A stretch of 64,000 bases of DNA. Source: Alphaproteobacteria bacterium. Its GTDB lineage: Bacteria; Pseudomonadota; Alphaproteobacteria; Micavibrionales; UBA2020. The stretch is taken from NCBI GenBank assembly GCA_021413445.1, contig JAIOQI010000043.1:20963-84962 (forward strand). Direction: 5' to 3'. The position numbers and the translations under genes were made by a program. Under the pieces are notes generated by a model that searched no databases, was not told the DNA's origin, and saw only the letters and a program-made list of their open reading frames with translations. Positions 16,071-25,139 of the stretch are shown here, piece by piece; the first letter of the stretch is position 1; every line of letters begins with the position of its first letter.

Positions 16071-18123
16071 GTACGCCGCCTTTGGGGTGAAGGATAAAAT
16101 AAAAGGTCGTGCCTTTTCCCGGCGCCGATTCAACCCAGATGCGCCCGCCATGCCTTTCGACGATTTTCTTGACGAAGCTCAGCCCCATGCCGGTGCCCGT
16201 CTCCCTTTCGCCGTCCGGCGTGGCGATCCTCCTGAAAATGCGGAAGATCTCCTGATGATGCCTGTTTTCAATGCCGATACCGTTATCCCTGACATAGAAC
16301 ACGCCGTGCTCTTGCCCCTGGGGCGTCTCCACGGCGTCAAGGAACCCCACCTCCACCAGCGGCTTCGGCTTGTCATTATATTTCACCGCATTGGTGATAA
16401 GGTTGCGAAACACTTCCGTGATCTTGGTTTTGTCGCAAACAATCTTCGGCAGCGGCTGCGGCATGACGATGCGCGCTTTGTGCTCACTGAGGAAAGTTTC
16501 CATCATTTGCTGGACGTCCCTGACGAGGATATTGGGGTCGACTTCCTGCACGGCCATCTCCGTGCGTCCCAGCCCCGAGAAATGGAGAAGATCGTTGACA
16601 AGGCGCTCCATGCGCTGGCTCAGCTGCGTCAGGCGGGTCAGCCGGCGCAGCCCCTCAGGGCCCAGCTTGTCCTTGAAATCCTCCATCAGGAACCCGGATT
16701 GGATATTCAGCCCGCGGAGCGGCTCTTTCAGGTCGTGGGACGCGATATGGGCGAAGTCTTCGAGCTCCTGGTTGCTGCGCTCAAGCTCTTTGGTGTATTT
16801 CAGGAGCTGCGCCTCGGTTTTCTTGAGGTCCGTGATATCCCGGATAACCCCCACCAGGAATGGCTCCCCCTCCTCGTTCCGGAAGGCCACTTTTTTGGTG
16901 GACAAGATATGCCGCTCGCCCCTGAAGTCGGTGAAGGATTCCTCGTTGACATCCACCTCGCCGGAATCAAAGACCTTGTTGTCCTTCTCCCAGAAAACAT
17001 CGGCTTCTTCCTTGGGGAAAAACTCATAGTCGCTTTTGCCGAGAAACTTCTCCGGCGGCCCGTGCATGAGGTCCCAGAAAGATTTGTTGCCGTCGATCCA
17101 GCGGTGCTGCTTGTCTTTCATGAAGATCGGGTCGGGGATATTGTCCAGCATGTTTTTCAGGTACTGGTGCGTCGCCTGCAGTTTCTTTTCGGTTTCCCCG
17201 CGTTCAGCGATGATGGCGCCCAGGAACAGGCCCGTCGCCGCCACGATCATCATGAAGATTTGCAGCACCAGCAGGTTCTCCCCCAACAGGGCGCTGCCGA
17301 AAGAGCCGGCGCCGCCCGTCAGGGCCCAGATGGCCAGGGCCGAAGCGATGAACGTCACCAGCGTCGTGCCGCACTGCCCGAAACGCAGCGCCGCCCAGAT
17401 GGTGAAAGGAAAGATGATGAATTTCCATTCGCTGTGCGCTTCACGCAGCCCCATAAAAATGCCGGCATAGGCGGCCGCCAGCGCCCCCAGCAGAAGCGGC
17501 CCCTCCAGCAGCATGCCCGGTCTCAGGCGGGGGCAGGGCCTGTTCAGCCACACCAGCAGCAGCGGCGCCACAATCAGGGCGCCCGCCGCATCGCCCAGCC
17601 ACCAGTCCCGCCAGAGCGGAAGAAAAAGCGCCCATTTCTGGACGCCGCCGAGACACAGGCTTGTCACGCCGAGAGTGGCGCCGATCATCGTGCTCAGGAC
17701 CGCGGAAAACAGGATCAGGCCCAGCACGTCCCGCTGGCGGTTCAGGTCGTTCCTGAACCCGACGAATCGCTGCAGGGCCCAGGCGCCGAAGAGGGCTTCG
17801 AGAGTATTGCCGACGCCGATCCCCAGCGCCGTCAGGACGGGTTCGGCTGCGGTGACGTTGGCGAGAAAAGCGCCTAAAAAAATAGCGGGCAGGACACGGT
17901 ATCCGGACAACAGCAAGGCCGCCAGCGCGATGCCCGTCGGCGGCCAGGCCAGCGTGACCTGTTTGGCCGTCAGGGCCAGCGACAATCCCAGCTTGGCTGA
18001 GATGATATAAAGACCCGCCACGATGAAGAGAATAACGGCAAGCCTGAGCTTGCCCGTTGATGCCGTCAGGCGAAGATCCAGCGGCTTCTCAAAAGGATCA
18101 TGCGGGGGAAGAAGGGGGAGCAC
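16063..18123 (-). CDS. MASE1-PAS sensor histidine kinase
   Basis: A 686-residue inner-membrane kinase. Residues about 25-310 form the multi-pass MASE1 sensor domain (eight or more hydrophobic segments; AWPPTGIALAALLL is the typical MASE1 motif). Residues about 325-440 form a PAS domain (NIPDPIFMKDKQHRWIDGN...GVIRDITDLKK), then a short coiled coil. The dimerisation domain has the phospho-His in ASHDLKEPLRG (about 463). The ATPase domain shows NLITNAVKYN, VRDNGIGI and GTGMGLSFVKKIVERHGG. The start is a GTG with AAGGAA upstream. The signal is unknown; MASE1 domains sense through the membrane. Confidence 0.93.
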   Translation of the reverse strand: MLPLLPPHDPFEKPLDLRLTASTGKLRLAVILFIVAGLYIISAKLGLSLALTAKQVTLAWPPTGIALAALLLSGYRVLPAIFLGAFLANVTAAEPVLTALGIGVGNTLEALFGAWALQRFVGFRNDLNRQRDVLGLILFSAVLSTMIGATLGVTSLCLGGVQKWALFLPLWRDWWLGDAAGALIVAPLLLVWLNRPCPRLRPGMLLEGPLLLGALAAAYAGIFMGLREAHSEWKFIIFPFTIWAALRFGQCGTTLVTFIASALAIWALTGGAGSFGSALLGENLLVLQIFMMIVAATGLFLGAIIAERGETEKKLQATHQYLKNMLDNIPDPIFMKDKQHRWIDGNKSFWDLMHGPPEKFLGKSDYEFFPKEEADVFWEKDNKVFDSGEVDVNEESFTDFRGERHILSTKKVAFRNEEGEPFLVGVIRDITDLKKTEAQLLKYTKELERSNQELEDFAHIASHDLKEPLRGLNIQSGFLMEDFKDKLGPEGLRRLTRLTQLSQRMERLVNDLLHFSGLGRTEMAVQEVDPNILVRDVQQMMETFLSEHKARIVMPQPLPKIVCDKTKITEVFRNLITNAVKYNDKPKPLVEVGFLDAVETPQGQEHGVFYVRDNGIGIENRHHQEIFRIFRRIATPDGERETGTGMGLSFVKKIVERHGGRIWVESAPGKGTTFYFILHPKGGVHE

Positions 18124-18301
18124 TTTAGTTCCTTAAATTGGAATTTATAAAAAACAGTCCGGTTGTATATTAGCTAAAAAAATCATTTTTTATTAACAAA
18201 TATAGGAAGGCCCGTCAAAATAATGTATGGATGCGGCGGCACTATGGCAAAAATCGCCTCCATGGCAGGTTTACTCAAGTGTATTTATAGATATTCTTCT
18301 G

Positions 18302-21300
18302 CTATTGCCCCGCGCAGGGCTTGCCGTCGAGGAACGCGTTCGCACAAGAAGCGTCGTCGCCGGGCTCACCGCCTGCTGCGGGCTCGATATTCGGCAGGTC
18401 GCCAAGGTTCAGACCCGGCGGCAGGAACCTGATGCTGATATTGCCATTCATCGTCAGTGTCTCAATCCGTTCGAACGGTGAATCCAGGACGATTTTCTGG
18501 TTGGCAAGAGAAATAATCGGACGCCCCAGGACATCAATACCGAAAGACGGTCCTAAATTGGTTATCCCCGACCCCGGAACAGGGAAGATCACAAAACCGC
18601 CCTCGGCGCCATAAATCAGGTTCAGGATATAGTTGCCGCCCGCCGTCAGCGTGCCGAGGCCGATCTCGTAAGTACCAATGTTCTCACCCTCCAGCCGGCT
18701 TAAGCTGCCGTTGAATACACCATCACTGTCGCCGTTGCGCAATCCGCCGTGGCTGAAGGTCAGCTCGGGATCGGGATCACCGTAAATCTTGCCCGCCGCA
18801 TTCGTCGTCAGCGTCAGCTCATAGGGCGTGATGGTGAAGCCGCCCGCGCCGTCACGGTTGAGGTTGAGCAGGTAGTTGCCCCCCGCCGTCAGCGTGCCGA
18901 GGCCGATCTCATAAGCGCCGACGTTCTCGCCGTCCAAGCGGTCGAGCGCGCCACTGAACACCTTGTCGCTGTCGCCGTTGCGCAAGCCGCCGTGGCTGAA
19001 GGTCAGCTCGGGATCGGGATCGCCGTAAATCTTGCCTGCCGCGTTCGTCGTCAGCGTCAGCTCATACGGCGTGATGCTGAGGGTGCTGCCGGTGTAACTG
19101 ATACTGTAGTTGCCGCCTGCGTCCAGCGTGCCCTGCGTGATCGCGTAGTCGCCGACGTTATTGCCGGCGTCGCGGGCCAGCGCGCCGCTCAGCTTGTCGT
19201 CATACTGCAGCGCGGTCTTGCCCAGGCCGTACGTCAGCGCCGGGTCGGTGTCGCCATAGACCTTGCTCAGCGCATTGGCGGCCACGGTCAGCTCATAAGG
19301 CGTGATCGACAAGGTGCTGCCGGTGTAAGTAATAGTATAGACGTAATAATCACCATTGACCGTGAGCGTGCCCAAAGTGATCGCGTAATCGCCAACGTCA
19401 GTGCCGGCGTCACGCGCCAGCACGCCGGTAAACGCATCAGTACCCTCGAGGGCGCCGTTATAGGTGTAAGTCAGGAGCGGATCATCAGAACCGTAAACCT
19501 TGTTTTGCGCGTCCGCCACGACGGTCAGGCTGATCGCGGGCAGCGGATCATCGACCGCTCCGCAAGCCAAAGTGCCGCCGGCATTAAAACAGTCACTGTT
19601 GCCGCCGACCTTCTTGCCTTTGACGGTGATCTTGCCTCCGAACTGGGAGCTGTCAAAATGGTTTTGCGAGTTGCCAAAAAAATTGGCTTTATCGGCATCC
19701 GTTCCCGTGACATGCGGGGTGCCGTCAAGCTTGAGCAAATCGATCCCCCCTGCCGTAAGGCCGCCGCTCGCATCAATACTGGATTTATTAATGGAAACGG
19801 CGTCTCCGCCGAAGGTGCTGGTCGCAGAAATATCAACATTTCCGCCGCCGGTCCCGATGGCGGAGGCATTCATGGAAACCGTGTCTCCCGTCAGGCTGAT
19901 AAAGCCTCCGCGGGTGTATAATGTTGAATTATTGATGCTGACAGCCCCAGTGGTGTTAAAAGTGAGGCCACCGCCATTGGTGCGGATATAATTGTTATCA
20001 ATATTAATCCCGCCGCCGCCGGCCGTCGCGGAAAGGTTAATGCCCCCCGCCTTCCTGACACTGATATCCGCCGCGAAAGTCAGCGCATCGGAAGTAACAA
20101 GGCTGACATCCGCACCGGACGCGCTGATCGTCTCCGCCAGGGCGGCATCAACCGTCAGGGTCGTCGGGTCCAGCAGCCATAGGCCGAGAGCGCCGAAGGG
20201 GGCGGTCGCATCAACTGTCGTGCCCGCCACGTCCAGCACACCTTTGGAAGATGTTTCTACCAACCCTCCATTGCCGCCGCTGGCGCCGCCCCTGGCATAA
20301 AAACTGCCCCTGCTGGTCGTGTTCTTTTCAGACCACACGACGATGGAGCCGCCATTGCCGTTGTCGGCCGCATTCGCGCTGATAACAGCGTCATCGGCGA
20401 TTTTAACCGTATCCGCCTTTTCAAGGGCGCCCGCGCCCTGCGCGTCGCCGCCAATTTTAATGGTACCGCCGTTGACACCGGAAACATCGACCGTGCCGCT
20501 GACTTTTACAGCAGCGCCACCGCCGGTCAGGATGATTTCGCCGTTACGGCTGACCAGCCCGCGCGCCTGAATGATGCCGGAGTTGTTGATTGCCGAATTC
20601 ACCATGTCGCTGGCGGCCGCCGCCGTCATCAGGACTTTGCCGCCATCCGTCACGATGGAGCCGCTGTTTTCCGCTGAAATATTGCGGGCAGAGGAGCCTT
20701 TCGGCTCCGCCACGGCCAGATGGATCAGCCCGTCGCCATACAAATCGACGCCAAAGGTATCGCCGGCGCCAAGCTGGATTTTGGCGAGATTGCCCTCGAT
20801 CACCCCGCTGTTACGCACGACCGGCGCGACAAAAGCCGCCAGGCCTTCGTTCTGAACGGTGACATACCCCCTGTTCTCGACAACAGCATTCGGATTGCCC
20901 GGGATATTGAACTCATAAACCCCGCTTGATCCCATGAAGGCGGCATCGGCAATGCCTGCCGAAGAGGCGATGAAACCCGCCGTATCGACATGGGCACCGC
21001 CGCCGATCAGGATCCCGTTGGGGTTGATGATGAAGACATGGCCGTTGGCCAGCAGGTTACCGTTGATCGCGCTGAGCTGGGTGCTGTTGACAACCCGGTT
21101 AAGCGCCACCGCGCTGGAACTGGGCTGGTAAAAATGCGTCGTTTCGCCGGTGGCGATGTCAAAGGATTTCCAGTCGATAATGGCGCGGCTGCTGCTCTGG
21201 TTAATCTGCAGCTCCGCCGCCGTGCTGGTGATGGTCGCCGCCCCCCCTGTCACAACCCCGTCAAGCGGATTTGCCAGGGCGACGCCGGACAGGCCGGAAG

Positions 21301-21406
21301 AAACACCGCACAACAAAACCATGCGCGTGCAGATGTTCAGGACCTGCTTGCCCTTTTTCTGGAAGCTCCAGCGAAATTCATCCTTGACGAGGCGATGATC
21401 GACCAT
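18302..21406 (-). CDS. Two-partner secretion adhesin (TpsA) with MBG repeats
   Basis: A 1034-residue filamentous-haemagglutinin-type exoprotein. An extended signal region is followed by the TPS domain (about 45-260) with LNRVVNSTQLSAINGNL and GHVFIINPNGILIGGGA, the motifs bound by TpsB. A beta-helix follows to about 600. Four MBG-type domains of 80-90 residues then follow (KVYGSDDPLLTYTY; KVYGDTDPALTYGL; KIYGDPDPELTFSH twice), and a Cys-containing tail ends in FLDGKPCAGQ. The start at 21406 is the ATG after GGAG; an in-frame TTG precedes it. It lies 129 bases after tpsB. Confidence 0.92.
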   Translation of the reverse strand: MVDHRLVKDEFRWSFQKKGKQVLNICTRMVLLCGVSSGLSGVALANPLDGVVTGGAATITSTAAELQINQSSSRAIIDWKSFDIATGETTHFYQPSSSAVALNRVVNSTQLSAINGNLLANGHVFIINPNGILIGGGAHVDTAGFIASSAGIADAAFMGSSGVYEFNIPGNPNAVVENRGYVTVQNEGLAAFVAPVVRNSGVIEGNLAKIQLGAGDTFGVDLYGDGLIHLAVAEPKGSSARNISAENSGSIVTDGGKVLMTAAAASDMVNSAINNSGIIQARGLVSRNGEIILTGGGAAVKVSGTVDVSGVNGGTIKIGGDAQGAGALEKADTVKIADDAVISANAADNGNGGSIVVWSEKNTTSRGSFYARGGASGGNGGLVETSSKGVLDVAGTTVDATAPFGALGLWLLDPTTLTVDAALAETISASGADVSLVTSDALTFAADISVRKAGGINLSATAGGGGINIDNNYIRTNGGGLTFNTTGAVSINNSTLYTRGGFISLTGDTVSMNASAIGTGGGNVDISATSTFGGDAVSINKSSIDASGGLTAGGIDLLKLDGTPHVTGTDADKANFFGNSQNHFDSSQFGGKITVKGKKVGGNSDCFNAGGTLACGAVDDPLPAISLTVVADAQNKVYGSDDPLLTYTYNGALEGTDAFTGVLARDAGTDVGDYAITLGTLTVNGDYYVYTITYTGSTLSITPYELTVAANALSKVYGDTDPALTYGLGKTALQYDDKLSGALARDAGNNVGDYAITQGTLDAGGNYSISYTGSTLSITPYELTLTTNAAGKIYGDPDPELTFSHGGLRNGDSDKVFSGALDRLDGENVGAYEIGLGTLTAGGNYLLNLNRDGAGGFTITPYELTLTTNAAGKIYGDPDPELTFSHGGLRNGDSDGVFNGSLSRLEGENIGTYEIGLGTLTAGGNYILNLIYGAEGGFVIFPVPGSGITNLGPSFGIDVLGRPIISLANQKIVLDSPFERIETLTMNGNISIRFLPPGLNLGDLPNIEPAAGGEPGDDASCANAFLDGKPCAGQ
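18733..19080 (-). repeat. Tandem duplication of about 242 bases in the tpsA gene
   Basis: The segment 18733-18838 is nearly identical to 18975-19080 (a handful of substitutions), giving a 242-base spacing equal to one MBG domain. This marks a recent in-frame domain duplication, and domain number may vary between strains. Confidence 0.85.
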
Positions 21407-21535
21407 GACTGCATACTCCAAGAGACTTCCTGAAGAAAGATGAAGCTTTAACTCACATAACCCGAATCTTTTAATTCTAACATTAGCTTAAGGAAAATAA
21501 AAAGCGCTTACTATGTAAATTATCTCTTAACTTTA

Positions 21536-23230
21536 TTAAAATCTGCTTAACATGCTTAAAAATAACCGATAGCCGTCATTCCCCTCAGAAGTAACGTCTT
21601 TATTCAAGGGCTTATCCAATTCTACGTAGCCTGAGAAGTTCTGCACCCCGTTGAAACGGATACCGAGTCCCGCCGAGGTCAGCGAATCCCTGGATTTTTC
21701 GCCCACGGCGGGGTCTTTGTTGTTCACCCGGCCGTAATCGATGTTGCCGTAGGCCTGATAGGACTCGATGAAACGATTGCTGACGGCGGCGCCATAGCGC
21801 AGTTCCACCACGCCCGCCCAGCCGCCGTCGCCTGTAATCTCGCCGGAATCATAGGCGCGGCCATAGGACTGCCCGCCGACCGTAAATTCCTCAGAGGACA
21901 GCAAAGGATCGCGGGAGACCTGGCCGGTCCCGGACAACATCAGGGCGTAGTGATCCGACAAGGTCTGAACCCGCGTGGCCGTCACGGCGCCTTTCAGGAA
22001 CCGGTGCGCGCCGTTTGCGCGGGAACGGCCCGGGCCGTCCTCGGTCGCGCCCAGGATGTCCAGACCCTGAGTCGCCGTCAGGTCAACCTTGCTGACGCCA
22101 TTGAAGGAATCGGCATAGTCGAATTGGGCGGTGGCGTGCAGGGTGCGCACGCGGTCATTGGCCGTCTTGATGCCCTGAATATCCGTCACCGAATTGAGCG
22201 CCTCCAGCCCGCCGAGAAGATTCAGGTTGTAACGGCGGTTGCGCATCATGGGATAGTTGCCTTCCAGGGCATACGTCTGGCTGTCTCCCTGGATGCCCAG
22301 CGCCGCGATGTTGCCGCCCGGCTCGGAGCCGGTGAGCGTCACCTGACCTTTGATTTTAAATCCCTCGGAGCCGATTTGCTCTTCATGCGTGATTTCGCCG
22401 AACTTCAGTTCCTTCGTCTCTCTTGTCACAATGCCGCGGAGGGTCGTGCGGTCATGGATGCCGAGCGTTGAACTGAAGGCGCCCACCAGCGTTCCCTTAT
22501 AAGGGCCGATATATTTTGAACTGCGGTTGTCGATACTGGCGGCCCCCTCGAAAAGATCTTCCTCGATGTTGATAATCAGGTCGCCGCCGCCCACAGTGCC
22601 GGACGGCTTGATAAAGCTTTTGGCGGTGATGCCCGGCAGGTCGTCGATGAGGAGCAGATAACGCTCCATCTCCCTGGTATTGGCGACGCCCGCCGCCTTG
22701 ATCTTATCGGCGAATGCCGCGATGAGTCCGTCTTTATCGCGGAATTTCCCCACCAGCCTGACGTCGGAAATGCGGCCCTCAACGGCGCGCAAGTGGACGA
22801 CGCCGCCGGAGATTTTTTGCGGCGACAGGACCGCCCGCGAGAAAATATACCCGTCTTCGCGGTATTTTTTGGTGACGCGTTGCGCAATGATGTTCAGGTC
22901 GGCAAAGGAAACTTTGCTGTCCAGCATGCCTTTGTACAAAGGGGCCAGGGCGGCATCCTTATAAACGGATGTTCCGTCCAGAACGATTTTCTTGAGAACA
23001 AAAACTTTTTCCGTGCTGAGGCCCTTGCCGGCAGCCTCTTCCCGGGGGACCACGACCCCCTCTTCGAGGCGGGACGGCGCGCGCTTTTCCTCTTCCAGGC
23101 TCCGCAGGATGATGCCGGGCTGGGCGGGAGAGGGTATCGACTGCGCCGGGGACGCTTCCGGCAAAGCCAGCACGAAAAACGCCACGGCCGCCAAAGCCTT
23201 AAAACTCCGCGTATCAGGGCGATGTCGCAT
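21536..23230 (-). CDS. Two-partner secretion transporter TpsB (ShlB/FhaC family)
   Basis: A 564-residue outer-membrane transporter that secretes its TpsA partner. Signal peptide about 10-30 (ALAAVAFFVLALPEASPAQS). Two POTRA-like domains (FVLKKIVLDGTSVYKDAALAPLY and AVEGRISDVRLVGKFR) are followed by the 16-stranded barrel. The chain ends in SMLSRF, the terminal aromatic used for BAM assembly. The start is taken as the ATG at 23230; a TTG at 23257 lies in frame. It is first in the tpsB-tpsA operon. A structured region lies upstream (23367-23447). Confidence 0.92.
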   Translation of the reverse strand: MRHRPDTRSFKALAAVAFFVLALPEASPAQSIPSPAQPGIILRSLEEEKRAPSRLEEGVVVPREEAAGKGLSTEKVFVLKKIVLDGTSVYKDAALAPLYKGMLDSKVSFADLNIIAQRVTKKYREDGYIFSRAVLSPQKISGGVVHLRAVEGRISDVRLVGKFRDKDGLIAAFADKIKAAGVANTREMERYLLLIDDLPGITAKSFIKPSGTVGGGDLIINIEEDLFEGAASIDNRSSKYIGPYKGTLVGAFSSTLGIHDRTTLRGIVTRETKELKFGEITHEEQIGSEGFKIKGQVTLTGSEPGGNIAALGIQGDSQTYALEGNYPMMRNRRYNLNLLGGLEALNSVTDIQGIKTANDRVRTLHATAQFDYADSFNGVSKVDLTATQGLDILGATEDGPGRSRANGAHRFLKGAVTATRVQTLSDHYALMLSGTGQVSRDPLLSSEEFTVGGQSYGRAYDSGEITGDGGWAGVVELRYGAAVSNRFIESYQAYGNIDYGRVNNKDPAVGEKSRDSLTSAGLGIRFNGVQNFSGYVELDKPLNKDVTSEGNDGYRLFLSMLSRF

Positions 23231-23366
23231 GACCTTGTATTTCCTGTTAGGCTTCAATGGTATGTGTCGATTTCAATGGAAGGGTTCTGAAAGAATAAGG
23301 AACGAATTCTTACTACGTGGCGTAGGGGAAGTAAATATATGCATTGCATTGTATGCAAATATTTAT

Positions 23367-23447
23367 CCCCTTCATCCTGAAGGGGGAATCCGCCCCTGTC
23401 CTGGAGAGGCTGTTTTGCAGAATTATCACAGCCCGGAGCTTGCGGAT
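23367..23447. other. Structured non-coding segment between tpsB and the next gene
   Basis: The 329-base gap between divergent genes (23231-23559) holds three nested or adjacent stems. These are CCCCTTCA/TGAAGGGG (23367-23385), ATCCGC/GCGGAT (23388-23447), and inside the latter GGCTGT/ACAGCC (23408-23433). No T-run follows, so a plain terminator is unlikely. It could be a leader RNA of either gene. I see no match to a known riboswitch consensus. The rest of the gap is A+T-rich, presumably promoters. Confidence 0.4.
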
Positions 23448-23559
23448 ACTTTATTTCCATAGGTAATAACTATTGGTTAATTTTTATATGTTACAAATTA
23501 AAGGATAGGGGTATCTGCGACTCTGTCGCTTTAACGTGTTTCATTCAGAGGGATTATTC

Positions 23560-24249
23560 ATGAAAAAATATATCGTGGCGGCGGCTTTGGCGGTGGTTTT
23601 GAGTGCGGCTGTTTTTACATCGGCATGGGCTTTGACTCTGTGCACCAACAAGGCTGGCGTCGTGGTAAAGTGTAGCCTAGGTTCAATTCCGATGGATGCA
23701 GCGCGTGTGGACAATCCGGCAGATGCGCCATTTCAAGCCAGTATTAATCCCGGGATACTTCATGCCCGCGCAAAGGCCATAAGCGACTATTTCACAACGC
23801 GGCAAATTCGTGTTGATTTAGATTGGCAACAGCTTGGCCTCAAAGATCAGAATGATTTTCTTGCCTTGGCACGGGATGCAGAACAATTCTTCAGCATGCG
23901 CCAACGCGTCCTGACAGGTTACAAGTTAGGGGCTACAATGCCCAATTTTGACACTATCTACGGGCAACTTGGTTTCGCTACCCCGGATGCAGCGTGGAGG
24001 TGGTATGGTGGGTATACCAATTATATCCTTGGCCTGGAATCCTCTTTCCCCGGAAACGAGCGGGGTGATTTGATATTCTATCCGCGTACTGTGCGTGATG
24101 AGATAATCAAGAGATCCCTGCAACAGAGTGGTGATGTCCCTTTCTCCGCAACTGTAACATGCAACTACGGATACGCTTATAGTAATGAAAAAAAGAAATG
24201 CGTGCCGAATCCGCGGTTGCCGGATGCAGCGAACATCTCTCCGAGATAA
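23560..24249 (+). CDS. Hypothetical exported protein
   Basis: A 229-residue protein with a signal peptide (MKKYIVAAALAVVLSAAVFT, cleavage near AWA). The mature protein has two N-terminal Cys (LCTNKAGVVVKC) and two near the C-terminus (TCNYGYAYSNEKKKC), which may form disulfides. The middle is helical and aromatic-rich (AWRWYGGYTNYILGLESSF). I do not recognise it. GAGGGA precedes the start at 23560; eight upstream in-frame codons lack a ribosome binding site. Codon use is less GC-rich than the average gene here. Confidence 0.75.
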   Translation: MKKYIVAAALAVVLSAAVFTSAWALTLCTNKAGVVVKCSLGSIPMDAARVDNPADAPFQASINPGILHARAKAISDYFTTRQIRVDLDWQQLGLKDQNDFLALARDAEQFFSMRQRVLTGYKLGATMPNFDTIYGQLGFATPDAAWRWYGGYTNYILGLESSFPGNERGDLIFYPRTVRDEIIKRSLQQSGDVPFSATVTCNYGYAYSNEKKKCVPNPRLPDAANISPR

Positions 24250-24270
24250 TAATCTCGCACTATCAAGATA

Positions 24271-24311
24271 AAAAAAACGGCGACCGCCTTTTAAGGGCTG
24301 GTCGCCGTTTT
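24271..24311. terminator. Bidirectional terminator between convergent genes
   Basis: Stem CGGCGACC/GGTCGCCG with a 14-base loop, flanked by seven A on one side and four T on the other, so it can end both the exported-protein gene and the small gene on the minus strand. Confidence 0.88.
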
Positions 24312-24331
24312 AATTCATCAGCCCGACAAGC

Positions 24332-24511
24332 TTAGTGCTTGGGGGTGTTGTCTTGCTGTTGCTTGGCTTTCGGATGGTTGGCCGGATAGTTAATCGGCAG
24401 GCCTTCAACGTAGTTGATAAATCCGGTAAAGGGGCCGTCAAAACGAGCCCTGTCAACGGCACCGGCAACGGCATTATAAACGGTGGTCAGTATGTTTTTC
24501 GTGTTCTTCAT
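24332..24511 (-). CDS. Small hypothetical protein (59 aa)
   Basis: A 59-residue reading frame with a strong ribosome binding site (AAGGAG, seven bases before ATG). The protein begins MKNTKNILTTVYNAVAGAVD, continues ARFDGPFTGFINYVEGLPIN and ends in a polar tail (QQQDNTPKH). A bidirectional terminator follows immediately. The N-terminal 20 residues could form an amphipathic helix. Function unknown; the combination of ribosome binding site, terminator and sensible composition makes it a real gene. Confidence 0.75.
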   Translation of the reverse strand: MKNTKNILTTVYNAVAGAVDRARFDGPFTGFINYVEGLPINYPANHPKAKQQQDNTPKH

Positions 24512-24684
24512 GGTGATCTCCTTCAGGGGTTAATCGTTGTAACTTTATGTGTTATACATATCGTTGTAACAATCTGTCAACACCTATTTTGACTATTCTG
24601 GTATTAAATGCAGGGGTTCAAGCTGATGGCCTATAAATATAATATATTATTATCAATACCTTATAAGTGTTTTTACATATTTAT

Positions 24685-24713
24685 TTGACATATAACAAGA
24701 ACTCGATTAGTAT
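24685..24713 (+). promoter_or_regulatory. Sigma-70-type promoter
   Basis: TTGACA (24685-24690), 17-base spacer, TAGTAT (24708-24713), in an A+T-rich stretch 53 bases before the gene at 24766. Confidence 0.6.
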
Positions 24714-24765
24714 TTATTCTGTTATTTTATAGAATCGCCCAAAGAATCTGAAAAAAGGAGAGACC

Positions 24766-25134
24766 ATGACCGAATACACACAATTAGACGATTACACCCT
24801 GCTGGCCACCCAAAACCTGCCGACCGGCGGCACGCTCAGCCGCTATTTCAACTTCGCCGCCGGGCAGATCGTGACCCTTTTCACCCAGCGGTCGGAGATG
24901 AAGGATAGCGCTGAAAAAAGCACCTACTCTTCCGAAGGCGGCGTTGCCGTTTCCGTTGCCGTTTCCACCGCTCTCACCTCGCAGATGCAGATCCAGAATT
25001 TCAGCAGCCTGGATTCTACGGTGGAGCTCGAGCAGATGCACGCCATCCTGAAACAAAAAGGCGGCAACCCTCCCCCGCTCGATGAAAAACTGACCGGCAA
25101 AATCGACAAGCCTTCTAAAAACCACCTGGGATAA
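24766..25134 (+). CDS. Hypothetical protein upstream of dusB
   Basis: A 122-residue soluble protein I do not recognise. It begins [20 protein letters not shown] and has a Val/Ala-rich middle ([20 protein letters not shown]). The C-terminal tail is basic and proline-containing. AAAAGGAGAG precedes the ATG and a good promoter lies upstream. The stop lies five bases before the dusB GTG start, so the two are probably cotranscribed. Confidence 0.75.
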   Translation: MTEYTQLDDYTLLATQNLPTGGTLSRYFNFAAGQIVTLFTQRSEMKDSAEKSTYSSEGGVAVSVAVSTALTSQMQIQNFSSLDSTVELEQMHAILKQKGGNPPPLDEKLTGKIDKPSKNHLG

Positions 25135-25139
25135 AATCC

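Noticed and set aside
23388..23447. Cyclic-di-GMP riboswitch before tpsB
   Set aside because: A GCAAGC...CCGGG stretch suggested it, but the required GGCAAACC-type core and receptor are missing.
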